In this document: piece by piece, positions 28,960 to 37,328 of the stretch
Position numbering within the stretch: position 1 is the stretch's first letter
Layout: each line of letters opens with the position of its first letter
Assembly: GCF_014650775.1 (NCBI RefSeq)
Contig: NZ_BMVP01000002.1
Span: 868,001 to 932,000 of the forward strand
Source of the DNA: Streptomyces cirratus
GTDB taxonomy: Bacteria > Actinomycetota > Actinomycetes > Streptomycetales > Streptomycetaceae
Direction of reading: 5' to 3'
Length of the DNA stretch: 64,000 bases
Made by a program: the position numbers and the translations under genes
Notes under the pieces: model-generated
What the model was told of the DNA's origin: nothing
Seen by the model: only the letters and a program-made list of their open reading frames with translations
The model's database searches: none

Positions 28960-29495
28960 TTCGGCTCCTCCACCGGGCGGCGACGCCCGTCCTGGGTCTG
29001 GAGGGTCAGTGGGGGCAGATCCTTGTGGACCACCGCGCCCGCGCCCGCCACGGCGCACCGCCCGATCGTCACACCCGCCAGCACGGTGGCGCGTACGGCC
29101 ACCCACGCCCCGTCCTCCACCACGACGGGCGCGTTGCGGTAGCGGAAGTCGGCGGCCCGGTGGTCGTGCGAACCGGTGCACAGCATCGCCTCCTGCGAGA
29201 CGCACACGTTCGCCCCGATGGTCACCGGCTCCAGGTTCAGCAGCCAGGCGCCCTCGCCGATCCACGTGTGGTCCCCGACCGTCAGCTTCCACGGCCACAG
29301 CACCCGCACCCTGTGCCGGATCAGCACACCCTCGCCGATCCGCGCACCGAACGCGCGCAGCAGCGCCACCCGCACCCGGGCCGGACAGAACCACGCCATG
29401 AAGAGCGTGTTCATCACCGCGAACCAGAGCGCCTGCGTCAGCAGCCCGCGCCCCTTGTCGTACCCGGCCAGCGTGAAGGAAGGAAGATCACGCAA
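28956..29495 (-). CDS. WcaF-like hexapeptide acetyltransferase
   Basis: Predicted to acetylate a sugar of the exopolysaccharide using acetyl-CoA. The 179-residue protein has an N-terminal hydrophobic segment (LLTQALWFAVMNTLFMAWF) and a left-handed beta-helix of hexapeptide repeats (IGEGVLI, IGEGAWL, IGANVCV), with the catalytic-type His in GSHDHR. TTG 29495 is chosen because GAGGGG lies six bases upstream and gives the family-like start RDLPSFTLAGYDKG; a TTG ten codons earlier (29525) is an alternative. It is first of a two-gene unit with the GT4 gene and is divergent from the polymerase. Confidence 0.85.
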   Translation of the reverse strand: MRDLPSFTLAGYDKGRGLLTQALWFAVMNTLFMAWFCPARVRVALLRAFGARIGEGVLIRHRVRVLWPWKLTVGDHTWIGEGAWLLNLEPVTIGANVCVSQEAMLCTGSHDHRAADFRYRNAPVVVEDGAWVAVRATVLAGVTIGRCAVAGAGAVVHKDLPPLTLQTQDGRRRPVEEPK

Positions 29496-29604
29496 CAGTT
29501 GCCCCTCATCGTCCGCCCCCGACAACCACCCCGCCGCGCCTCCCCGGGCGCAGCCCGCTCAGACTAGACTGCGCGCGGACCAGGCACATGGGGTGGGGGC
29601 GGCA

Positions 29605-31119
29605 GTGGCAACGGACATACGCAAGCCCGCCGTCGCGGTAGTACCGGTACCGCCGCCCCAGGACGAGGCCCAGTGGGGCCGTGTCACCACCCCCCGCACC
29701 CTGCTCTCGCGCGCCCTGTCCGTCCCGTTGATCCTCGGGTTCACCGTCTTCCTGCCGCTCTTCGTCGCCATACAGCCCGGCGACGGCCAGCACGACGCCG
29801 CGTTCTGGCTCCAGCTGCTGCTGACGATGTACGCGGGCGCCCGGCTGTCCGCGATGGTCCTGACCAGTCGGCGCAAACTGCTCCAGGGCTCGTTCTGGCT
29901 CTTCGTCTACATGGCGATGGGGGTGGCCCCGCTCGCCCAGGCCGTCCTCGGCCGGGTCCCGACACCCGTCGTCGGCCCCCGCTACGACCTGACGACCGCC
30001 ATCGGTCTCGTCCTGCTGGGCTGCACCGCCTTCGACGTCGGCGTACTGCTGGCCCGGCACCGGCCGACGGGGCGCGCCGGCGGCTCGCAGAAGGAGAAAC
30101 GGCCCGTCCTCGCGCACCGGCGGCGCCTGCACCTGCTCACCGCGCTCGCGTTCCTGTGCAGCGCGGCGTTCATCATGAAGCTGGGCGGCCCGGCGGTCTT
30201 CTTCTCCAGCCGGCAGGAGATCATCGCGGGCATCGAGGAAGCGGGCGTCTCCAACGGCGACGGCCAGGCGGGCCAGGCCCTGCTGCGCGGTTTCGGCACG
30301 GTACCGGCGCTGCTGGCGATGCTGCTGTACACGCGCTGGCTGATCACCTCGAAGTACGCCCGCCGCAAGGTCTCGGTCATCGTGACGTGGGGCGGGCTCG
30401 CGCTGCTGAACCTGGTGGTCAACAACCCGATCTCGAACCCGCGGTACTGGTTCCTGACGGTGATGTTCGCGCTGCTGTTCACCGTCTTCCCGGTGAGCGC
30501 GGCGATGTACCGGGTGGCGCTGTCGATGGCCGTGGTGATCGCGCTGCTCGTCTTCCCGTTCGCGGACCGCTTCCGGTACGACGAGAAGAACTACAAGCCG
30601 GTCGAGACGACCTCGTTCCTGGAGCCGATGGCCCTCAAGGACTACGACCAGATCGGGATGTTCGCGAACACGATCACGTACTCGGACTCGGGGCCGGGCC
30701 ATCTGTACGGGCGTCAGCTCGCGGGGTCGGTGTTCTTCGCGGTGCCGCGGTCGGTGTGGGCGGGGAAGCCGAAGGACACGGGCGTGATGATCGGGGAGTG
30801 GATGGGCACGGTCAACACCAACCTCTCGTCCCCGGTCTGGGCGGAGCTGTGGGTCGACTTCGGCTCGTTGGGGATGGGCGCGGGGCTACTGGGGATGGGC
30901 TACGCGGCCGCCCGGGTGGACCGCCGGTACGCGAAGCGCGCCACGAGGCGGTCGCCGCCGGGCAGCCTGATCTCGGTGGTGGTGCCGCTGGTGGCGGGCT
31001 ACTCCTTCATCCTCCTGCGGGGTCCCCTGCTCCAGGCCTCGGGCCGGATCGCCATCGCGGCCCTCTGCCTGGCGCTGGTCGCGACGTTCCGCGACGACAA
31101 GGCAGCCCGCCTCCGCTGA
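29605..31119 (+). CDS. Wzy-like polysaccharide polymerase (multi-pass membrane protein)
   Basis: A 504-residue integral membrane protein with about 11-12 helices and a large outer loop (about 320-410, with GHLYGRQLAGSVFFAVPRSVW). The loop near GHLYGRQ followed by PRSVWAGKP matches oligosaccharide repeat-unit polymerases that join Wzx-exported units outside the membrane. GTG 29605 has GGGGG five bases upstream; GTG 29593 is possible. Wzy proteins are poorly conserved, so the call rests on topology, the loop motif and the flanking wzx and wzz genes. It converges on wzx across the tandem repeat array. Confidence 0.8.
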   Translation: MATDIRKPAVAVVPVPPPQDEAQWGRVTTPRTLLSRALSVPLILGFTVFLPLFVAIQPGDGQHDAAFWLQLLLTMYAGARLSAMVLTSRRKLLQGSFWLFVYMAMGVAPLAQAVLGRVPTPVVGPRYDLTTAIGLVLLGCTAFDVGVLLARHRPTGRAGGSQKEKRPVLAHRRRLHLLTALAFLCSAAFIMKLGGPAVFFSSRQEIIAGIEEAGVSNGDGQAGQALLRGFGTVPALLAMLLYTRWLITSKYARRKVSVIVTWGGLALLNLVVNNPISNPRYWFLTVMFALLFTVFPVSAAMYRVALSMAVVIALLVFPFADRFRYDEKNYKPVETTSFLEPMALKDYDQIGMFANTITYSDSGPGHLYGRQLAGSVFFAVPRSVWAGKPKDTGVMIGEWMGTVNTNLSSPVWAELWVDFGSLGMGAGLLGMGYAAARVDRRYAKRATRRSPPGSLISVVVPLVAGYSFILLRGPLLQASGRIAIAALCLALVATFRDDKAARLR

Positions 31120-31180
31120 CGCCCCATCCGAGCGACGCCCCCACGTGAGCCCGTCCGGCTTCGGCACCGTCCCGCGAACC

Positions 31181-31460
31181 GCCCCCGGCTGCGCCGGGTT
31201 CTGCGAGGCTCTGCCTCTAAGCCCCTGGCTGCGCCGGGTTGTGTGGGGCTCCGCCCCGAAGCCCTCGCCTCCGCCGGGTTGTGTGGGGCTCCGCCCTAAA
31301 GCCCTCGGCTCCGCCGGGTTGTGTGGGGCTCCGCCCCGAAGCCCTTGGCTCCGCCCGGTTGTGTGGGGCTCCGCCCCAAGGCCCTTGGCTGCGTCGGGTT
31401 GTGTGGGGCTCCGCCCCGAAGCCCTCGGCTCCGCCGGGTTGTGTGGGGCTCCGCCCCCGG
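31181..31460. repeat. Seven tandem 40-bp repeats
   Basis: Seven contiguous units of exactly 40 bp start at 31181, 31221, 31261, 31301, 31341, 31381 and 31421. Each begins GCCC..GGCT and carries GGGGCTCCGCCCC, a 5-bp stem with a 3-base loop; the first unit is degenerate. Since 40 is not a multiple of three and the frame shifts at every unit, the array is non-coding. It lies between the convergent wzy and wzx stops. Confidence 0.92.
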
Positions 31461-31490
31461 CTCGGGGTCTCGAACGCCGGGGCAGCCAAT

Positions 31491-31537
31491 CCAGCCCCGC
31501 CGGCGTTTGAGGCGCGGGGTGCGGGGCGGAGCCCCGC
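31491..31537. repeat. Dispersed Streptomyces-type repeat copy with hairpin
   Basis: CCAGCCCCGCCGGCGTTTGA plus GGCGCGGGG (31491-31519) is the same unit found at 59629-59657. It is followed by the perfect hairpin GCGGGGC-GGA-GCCCCGC at 31521-31537. It probably terminates the leftward or rightward message. Confidence 0.85.
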
Positions 31538-31617
31538 GAAGCCCGGCGCAGCCGGGAAACGCTTGCGCAGAGGCGGCGCACCGGACCCCGGTCAGGCCGA
31601 CGAGGCCGCAGGGGGCG

Positions 31618-32844
31618 TCAGGCCGGTTCCGTGGCCGTGGCCGGTTCCGGGGCCGGGGTCCGGAGGCGGGAGACGCGGGTCCAGGCCGCCGCCGCCTTCG
31701 CGGCGGAGCCGGCCGCCAGCCCCCAGGCGGCGCCCGCCACCCCCCACGCGGCGTACCCGCCCAACAGCAGCGCCACCGACAGCAGTGAGAACACCACCTG
31801 CAACGACAGCGTCGCCTTCGGGTTCAGCACCCGCAGCGTCAGCAGCGCGCAGGTGCCCAGTCCCATCACCGCGTACTGGGCGCCCGTAGCGGGCAGCAGG
31901 GCGGACGCCGCCCCCCACGTGTCGCCCAGCAGTTGCCGCCCCACCGACCCCGGCAGCGCGTACAGCACCGCGCCCCACCCCGCGCCGAGCGCCGCCAGCA
32001 CCCCGCCCATGAGCAGCGTCAGCCGGACCACGCCCCGCTTGCCCGACGCCCGCCCGACCACCGGCGGCCCGAACGCGTTCGCCGAGTTGAACAGCACGTT
32101 CAGCGGCCCGAACAACGTCGTCGCGCCCCGCAGCGCGCCCACCGCCAGCGGCGTCGCGAACACCCCGAGTCCCAGCACCGCCAGCTGGCTGGAGCCGTTG
32201 CCCACCGCGAACTCGACCACGAACCGCTGACCCAGGTGCCCCCGCCGCACGTACGGCCGCAGCTCCACCCGCGCCCCGCTGACGTACGGCCGCAGCAGCC
32301 ACAGCCCCAGCCCGAGCGCCGGCAGCGCCGACACCCCCCACACCAGTACCAGCCGTCCCGCCGAGGCCCCTTCGGGCTGCGCGAGCAGCGCGCCGACCAC
32401 GCCGCCCAGCCGCAGCACATCGGCGGCCAGCGCCCGTTCCGGCACGCGCAGCGCCGAGAAGCAGTACCTCAGCCCGTCCTGGACGAGCACCAGCGGCAGT
32501 ACGAGCCCCAGCGCGAGGAACGCCCACCCCCCGGCCCCCGGCAGCACCAGGCCCACCAGTGCCAGCACCACCCCGGCCAGGGCCGAGGCGGCCGCCGTGA
32601 AAGCCAGGCCCGAACGGCACACCGCGCCGAGGCGTTCCGCGGACTTCTCCAGCACCACCGTCTGGCCGACGTACGCCATGTTCAGCCCGAGGAGCACCGT
32701 GAAGGTCACGTACACCATCGAGAAGTCGGCGAAGCCGGACGCCGACGACAGCCGGGCGGCCAGCACCAGCACCAGGATGTTGGTGGCGCTGGAAGCGGCC
32801 TGGTCCAGGACCGAGGCGACCGCCGCGAGACCCCCGCGCCTCAC
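31618..32844 (-). CDS. Wzx-type flippase (MOP superfamily)
   Basis: A 408-residue membrane protein with about 12 helices and no large soluble domain, the layout of polysaccharide flippases that carry the lipid-linked repeat unit across the membrane. The opening helices (VLDQAASSATNILVLVLAARL) and the Gly/Ala-rich paired helices fit the family. The GTG start shares bases with the TGA of the upstream wzz gene (GTGA). It is the last gene of the GT4-wzz-wzx operon. Flippases are weakly conserved; the alternative is another MOP transporter, but the neighbours make this unlikely. Confidence 0.85.
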   Translation of the reverse strand: MRRGGLAAVASVLDQAASSATNILVLVLAARLSSASGFADFSMVYVTFTVLLGLNMAYVGQTVVLEKSAERLGAVCRSGLAFTAAASALAGVVLALVGLVLPGAGGWAFLALGLVLPLVLVQDGLRYCFSALRVPERALAADVLRLGGVVGALLAQPEGASAGRLVLVWGVSALPALGLGLWLLRPYVSGARVELRPYVRRGHLGQRFVVEFAVGNGSSQLAVLGLGVFATPLAVGALRGATTLFGPLNVLFNSANAFGPPVVGRASGKRGVVRLTLLMGGVLAALGAGWGAVLYALPGSVGRQLLGDTWGAASALLPATGAQYAVMGLGTCALLTLRVLNPKATLSLQVVFSLLSVALLLGGYAAWGVAGAAWGLAAGSAAKAAAAWTRVSRLRTPAPEPATATEPA

Positions 32845-34610
32845 CGCCGGCCCGTGCGGACCGTACGCAGCGCGACGGTGTCGGTACCGTCACCGGGGAT
32901 GTGCTGCTCGGCCTCGGCGACCTCGTACGGGATCGGCTGCGGAGCCGGCTTGCCGCCCGGAGCCGGAGCCGGTGCCGGGCCCGCGGGTTCCGCCGGGGCC
33001 GCCTTGCCCTTGCCCTTGCCGCGCCCGCGCTTCTCGCCCGGCAGCGGCGTGTGCAGCACCGCGCCGAGCACGGTCCCGCCGGCGCCGCTGATGAGCTCCC
33101 GGATGCGGGACAGGTCGCTGCGGTGCACGGCCCGCGGGTCGCAGACCACGAGGACGCCGTCCACCCGGTCGACCAGCGCGAGCGCGTCGGCGTAGGAGAG
33201 CACGGGCGGCGCGAGCACCACGACGGTGGAGTTCGGCGAGTCGGCCTCGGAGATCAGCCGGGTCGCGCGCGGCGAGGTCAGCGCGCGGGCGACGTTGCGG
33301 ACCCGCTCACCGGGGATGAGGTCGAAGGCGCCCGACTCCCCCGCGTCCACGACGAGCTGACGCCCGTCGGGCCAGTCGGAGTCGCCCTGCTGTCCGGGCC
33401 GGCCGCCCGCGCCCGGGCCGCCCGGCATCTGGCTCCAGCGCGGGCGCCCGCCGGCGTCGGTCGGCAGCTGGCTGGCCAGCACCGGAGTGCGCAGGTCCGC
33501 CTCGATCAGCAGGACGTCCTTGCCGGTCTCCGCGAAGGAGGCGGCCAGGTTCACGGCGACGGCGGCGGCGGTCTCGCTGCTCCCGCGCGGCGCGACCACC
33601 AGCAGCCGGCGCCGGTCGGCGAAGCGGGAGTCGTAGGCGAGCCGGAAGGCCACCGACCGGAACTCTTCCGCGAGGCGCGGGTCTTCCTCACCGGCCGCGA
33701 GCAGCGGACCGCCGCCGGACTTGTCCCGCGGCAGGGAGCCCAGTACGGGCGCCCGCAGGGCCCGCGCCACATCGCCCTCGGAGCGCGGCGCCGGGTCGAA
33801 GACGAGCCGCACCCAGGCGGCGAGCAGGCCGAGCGCCAGGCCCACGGCCGCGCCGAGCGCGAGGGACATCGGCAGTCCCGGTCCGTCGGAGTCGCCGGGC
33901 GGGGTCGCGGGGCTGGTGACCCGGCCCGGGGCCATGTCCAGCGCCTGGAGCTTGGCGATGTTGCTGTTGAGGGTGTTGACCTTGCTCTGGAGGTCGGTCT
34001 TGGAGGAGTAGGCCGCGTCGCGCCCCGGGCCGGAGGGCATGGAGTTGATCTGCTTGACGAGCTCGTCGAGCTGCTTGGCGACCGGATCGCGCTGGTCCTG
34101 GTAGCCCTTGACCATCTTGTCGCGGGTGACGTCCAGGGATTCCTGCCGCTTGAGCAGGTACGCCGCGGTCATCGCGTTGGCCCGCTTCGCGGCCTCCCCG
34201 GGGGTGGACGCGGTGTAGGTGAAGCGGAGCACCATCGTCTGCGGCGGGTTGGTGACCTGGAGGCCGCTGCGCAGGGCGGGGACGCCGGAGTCGGGGACGC
34301 CGAGCTTCTTCGCCGCCTCGTCGGCGGTGGAGGAGCTGAGCGCGACCTGGCGTTCCGAGCCGATGTTGATCGCCTTGTCGGGCGCCAGGCTCGGGTTGAA
34401 CGGGTCGTCGGTGGGTGCGCGGAGCACGATGTCGGCGGTCGCGACATAGGTGTCGGCCGTCGATATGCCGAGGTAGACGCCGCCCAGCAGTCCGATGCCG
34501 ACGCCCGCGCCGAGGAGGCGGCGGTAGCGCAGGAGCTGTCGGAACTGGTCCCGCAGGAGGTCGGGTTCGTCCTCGGCGGGGGCCGCTGCCGGCCGGTTCG
34601 TCTCGATCAC
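32841..34610 (-). CDS. Wzz-like chain-length protein fused to a degenerate BY-kinase domain
   Basis: Would control polymer length at the membrane. The 589 residues begin with a Wzz domain (membrane helix about 31-50, periplasmic part about 55-245 with coiled coil, second helix about 248-270). A domain with the fold signature of bacterial tyrosine kinases follows (about 310-510). The P-loop is gone: at 341-346 the sequence is PRGSSE with no GK[S/T]; the Walker A' LLIEADLR (367-374) has Glu for the first Asp, and the Walker B-like VVVLAPPV lacks Asp. The tail lacks a Tyr cluster. It is probably a pseudokinase. Starts and stops overlap both neighbours as GTGA. Confidence 0.88.
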   Translation of the reverse strand: MIETNRPAAAPAEDEPDLLRDQFRQLLRYRRLLGAGVGIGLLGGVYLGISTADTYVATADIVLRAPTDDPFNPSLAPDKAINIGSERQVALSSSTADEAAKKLGVPDSGVPALRSGLQVTNPPQTMVLRFTYTASTPGEAAKRANAMTAAYLLKRQESLDVTRDKMVKGYQDQRDPVAKQLDELVKQINSMPSGPGRDAAYSSKTDLQSKVNTLNSNIAKLQALDMAPGRVTSPATPPGDSDGPGLPMSLALGAAVGLALGLLAAWVRLVFDPAPRSEGDVARALRAPVLGSLPRDKSGGGPLLAAGEEDPRLAEEFRSVAFRLAYDSRFADRRRLLVVAPRGSSETAAAVAVNLAASFAETGKDVLLIEADLRTPVLASQLPTDAGGRPRWSQMPGGPGAGGRPGQQGDSDWPDGRQLVVDAGESGAFDLIPGERVRNVARALTSPRATRLISEADSPNSTVVVLAPPVLSYADALALVDRVDGVLVVCDPRAVHRSDLSRIRELISGAGGTVLGAVLHTPLPGEKRGRGKGKGKAAPAEPAGPAPAPAPGGKPAPQPIPYEVAEAEQHIPGDGTDTVALRTVRTGRR

Positions 34611-35842
34611 GGCCGGGAACCCCCAAGTGCTTCGTCCATCAGTGCGTCGATGCGGGCCAGCCCCGCTTCGCGGCTCAGGTGGGCCGCCACGTGGACGGGC
34701 CCGGCGGCGCCCAGCGCGTCCGCGGCCCGCGGGTCCTCGGCCAGCGCCCGTACGGCCTTGAGCAGGGCGTGCGGGTCCTCCGGCGGTACGAGCACCCCCG
34801 CGCCGGAACGTTCCACCTCCTGGGCGGTCCCGCCCTGCGCCGCGACGGACGCGACGACGGGCCGGCCGGCCTGGAAGTACGAGGTCAGCTTGGAGGGCAC
34901 GCTCATGTCGAGCACAGCTGCGTGCTGCGTGACCGCGAGCACGTCCGCCGCCGCGAGGATATCGGGGAACTCCCCGTCGGCGGCAGGGGGAATGATGTCA
35001 AGGTTCGGTACGCCGGACGCGAGGTCGGCGAGGGCCGCGCGCTGACTGCCGTCCCCCATCAGGACGAAGCGGACATCGGGGTCGAGCCGGGCCGCGCCGA
35101 CGAGGACTTCGAGCCCCTGCTTGAGGCCCATGTTCCCGGAGTGCAGGACCACCGTCTGGCCCGGCGCCCAGCCGAGGTGGCGGCGGGTCTCGCCGCGCGG
35201 CTTGGTCGGCACGGCCACGTGCGACCAGTTGGGCACCAGGCGGATCTTCTCCTCGGGCACGCCCATCCCGACGACCCGGTCCACGAAGGTCTCGTGGATG
35301 ACGCCGACCAGGGTGGCGCGTTTGAGCGCGTACGCCTCGGCGCGCCCGGCCAGCGCGGCCGCCCTGTCGCCTCCGCTGATCCCGCTCTGCGCGGCGGCGG
35401 CGCCCATCAGGTCCTGGACGACCGGGACGTAGGGGACCTTCCACTTCGCGGCCAGGCGTGCGGCGAGCACCCCGCCGGCCAGGCTGGGCATCTGGGCGAG
35501 GACCGCGTCCGGCTTCGGCATCCGGGGCGGGGCCACGGCGCCGTGCAGCAGGATCGATCCTTCGAACAGGGCCCGTCGTACGGCGGTCTGGCGGGGCGGC
35601 ACGGTGTGCGCGCGCCGGTGCACAGTGACACCCGCGCGCTGTTCCGTGCGCCGGAGCGCCCCCTTGTACTCGGGCTCCAGCGACCAGGCCGGATAGTGCG
35701 GCATGCCCGCGAGGACGTGCGTCTCGTGGCCGAGATCCGCCCAGTGCTCCGCGATCTGGGTGGCGTACGGCCCAATCCCCGCGTGCTCGGGAGCGTAATT
35801 GGTGGAAACCAGCAGCAGTCGCCGGTGACCGGATCTCGACAC
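34607..35842 (-). CDS. GT4-family glycosyltransferase, WcaI-like
   Basis: A 411-residue GT-B transferase. The N-terminus has LLLVSTNYAPEHAGIGPYA with the Gly loop of WcaI-type enzymes; the C-terminal half has VLHSGNMGLKQGLEVLV and the donor-binding DMSVPSKLTSYFQAGRPVVA, in which the usual Glu-Tyr after PSKL is Ser-Tyr. GTG 35842 is chosen for AAGGGGA six bases upstream. First gene of the operon with wzz and wzx, each junction being a GTGA overlap. Likely adds one sugar of the repeat unit; donor unknown. Confidence 0.9.
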   Translation of the reverse strand: MSRSGHRRLLLVSTNYAPEHAGIGPYATQIAEHWADLGHETHVLAGMPHYPAWSLEPEYKGALRRTEQRAGVTVHRRAHTVPPRQTAVRRALFEGSILLHGAVAPPRMPKPDAVLAQMPSLAGGVLAARLAAKWKVPYVPVVQDLMGAAAAQSGISGGDRAAALAGRAEAYALKRATLVGVIHETFVDRVVGMGVPEEKIRLVPNWSHVAVPTKPRGETRRHLGWAPGQTVVLHSGNMGLKQGLEVLVGAARLDPDVRFVLMGDGSQRAALADLASGVPNLDIIPPAADGEFPDILAAADVLAVTQHAAVLDMSVPSKLTSYFQAGRPVVASVAAQGGTAQEVERSGAGVLVPPEDPHALLKAVRALAEDPRAADALGAAGPVHVAAHLSREAGLARIDALMDEALGGSRP

Positions 35843-35969
35843 TGAACGTCCCCTTCTCCCCTGGATGATGCGCACGTCACCCTATTCGTTCACCGGCGTG
35901 GTGCGGAACGTGCACGCTATTGTCTGCTAATCCGCCACACCGGGGGGTGTGGCTTCTGGGGGGTAGGAA

Positions 35970-36467
35970 ATGACGGAGCAGGACATGTCCGACCTCGGCG
36001 CGTCCGGGCACAGGCCGTACCGCGTCGGCTACGCGCCCGGCGCCTACGATCTGTTCCATATCGGGCATCTCAACATCCTGCGGCACGCCCGCAGTCAGTG
36101 CGACTACCTGGTGGCCGGGGTGGTCTCCGACGAGATGGCCGAGCTCGCCAAGGGCCGCCGGCCGATGATCCCGCTCGTCGAACGGCTGGAGATCGTCCGC
36201 AGCGTCAAGTACGTCGACGCCGCCTTCGTCGAGACGGTCCCGGACAAGGTGGAGACCTGGAAGCAGGTCCGCTTCGACGTCATCTTCAAGGGCGACGACT
36301 GGCGCGGCACCCCCAAGGGCGACCGGCTGGAGAAGGACTTCGCCGCGCACGGGGTCGACGTCGTCTACTTCCCCTACACGGTGCACACCTCCAGCACCCA
36401 GCTGCGCCGGGCGCTGGACGCGCTGTCGCAGCCGCTCCCGGAGCCCCTCACCGCTGAACTGCGCTGA
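35970..36467 (+). CDS. Cytidylyltransferase-like nucleotidyltransferase (TagD/Pcy type)
   Basis: Predicted to make a CDP-alcohol from CTP and a phospho-alcohol. The 165-residue protein has the nucleotidyltransferase motif HIGH at 30-33 (YDLFHIGHLNIL) and the closing motif HTSSTQLRR at 139-147. Both fit glycerol-3-phosphate, ethanolamine-phosphate or related cytidylyltransferases; FKGDDWRGTPKG (about 106-117) is seen in CTP users. The next gene, convergent with a 20-bp overlap, is a CDP-alcohol phosphotransferase, supporting a joint role. The alcohol cannot be named. Confidence 0.85.
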   Translation: MTEQDMSDLGASGHRPYRVGYAPGAYDLFHIGHLNILRHARSQCDYLVAGVVSDEMAELAKGRRPMIPLVERLEIVRSVKYVDAAFVETVPDKVETWKQVRFDVIFKGDDWRGTPKGDRLEKDFAAHGVDVVYFPYTVHTSSTQLRRALDALSQPLPEPLTAELR

Positions 36468-37182
36468 GCTCCCGGAACCACTTCGCGGAGAACGCCAGCA
36501 GGAACAGCGCGGCGACCGCGCCCAGGGCCGCGTACGCCCAGCGGAACAGCCCGCCGCCGAGCAGCAGGAACACCAGGCAGAACACCCCGTAATCCACGGG
36601 CAGCAACGCCACCGCCCGCAGCGTCGACGGGGCGGCGGCGGGGCTCCCCGGCGCCGGCCGGGGCCCCAGCTTCTCGGTGAGCAGCCCGCCGAAGAAGGTG
36701 ACGACGGCCGCGAACTGGAAGCCGAGCGGCACCAGGAGCCAGCCGCCGGACGGCGCCCCGTCCCCCGCGATCCCGTACGCGTCGGGGAAGCGGTAGAAGG
36801 CGATCAGCACACAGGTGTGGAGCGCGGTCAGCTTCGCGCAGTCCACGACGTGGTCGAGCCACTCGCCCGAAGGGCTGCCGCCCCCGCGCAGCCGGGCCAG
36901 CTGTCCGTCCGCCGAGTCGAAGGCGAAGCCCACCGCGAGCGCGGCCCACACCGCGACCCCCAGCCCCCACGAGGGCGCGGCCAGCGCGACCGCCGCCACG
37001 GCGGCGAAGCTGAACGCGGCGCTGATCAGCGTCACCTGGTTCGGGGTGAGCCCGAGCGCGTACGAACCGGCGGCCAGGTACCGCCCGGCGGGCCGGTTCA
37101 CGAACCGCGAGTAGAGCGACACCCCCTTCGCCGACTTCTGCGCCCCGCGCAGCTCCCGCAGCGCGGTCCCGACTCTCGGCAT
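36448..37182 (-). CDS. CDP-alcohol phosphatidyltransferase family membrane enzyme
   Basis: A 244-residue membrane enzyme that moves a phospho-group from a CDP-alcohol to an alcohol acceptor. The family motif is complete: Asp89, Asp92-Gly93, Ala96-Arg97, Gly106, Asp110 and Asp114. About six helices follow the usual order. ATG 37182 is chosen because AAGGGGG lies about ten bases upstream and the motif spacing to the first helix is normal. It converges with the cytidylyltransferase gene, overlapping by 20 bp. It could decorate the exopolysaccharide lipid or make a phospholipid; context favours the former, weakly. Confidence 0.88.
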   Translation of the reverse strand: MPRVGTALRELRGAQKSAKGVSLYSRFVNRPAGRYLAAGSYALGLTPNQVTLISAAFSFAAVAAVALAAPSWGLGVAVWAALAVGFAFDSADGQLARLRGGGSPSGEWLDHVVDCAKLTALHTCVLIAFYRFPDAYGIAGDGAPSGGWLLVPLGFQFAAVVTFFGGLLTEKLGPRPAPGSPAAAPSTLRAVALLPVDYGVFCLVFLLLGGGLFRWAYAALGAVAALFLLAFSAKWFRELSAVQR

Positions 37183-37328
37183 CGACGCAAGCCCCCTTCG
37201 CAGTGCGCACGTGTGTGCGACGCGTGTGTGTACGAAGGGCACATCATCGCAGGGCGCACCGGGCTTTCGGCTCCGGATGCGCCCTTACGTCTTGAAGCGG
37301 CGGTAAGGAGAGGCGCGTGACCCCGCGC

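Noticed and set aside
31181..31460. CRISPR array
   Set aside because: The 40-bp repeats are contiguous with no unique spacers and no cas genes are near.
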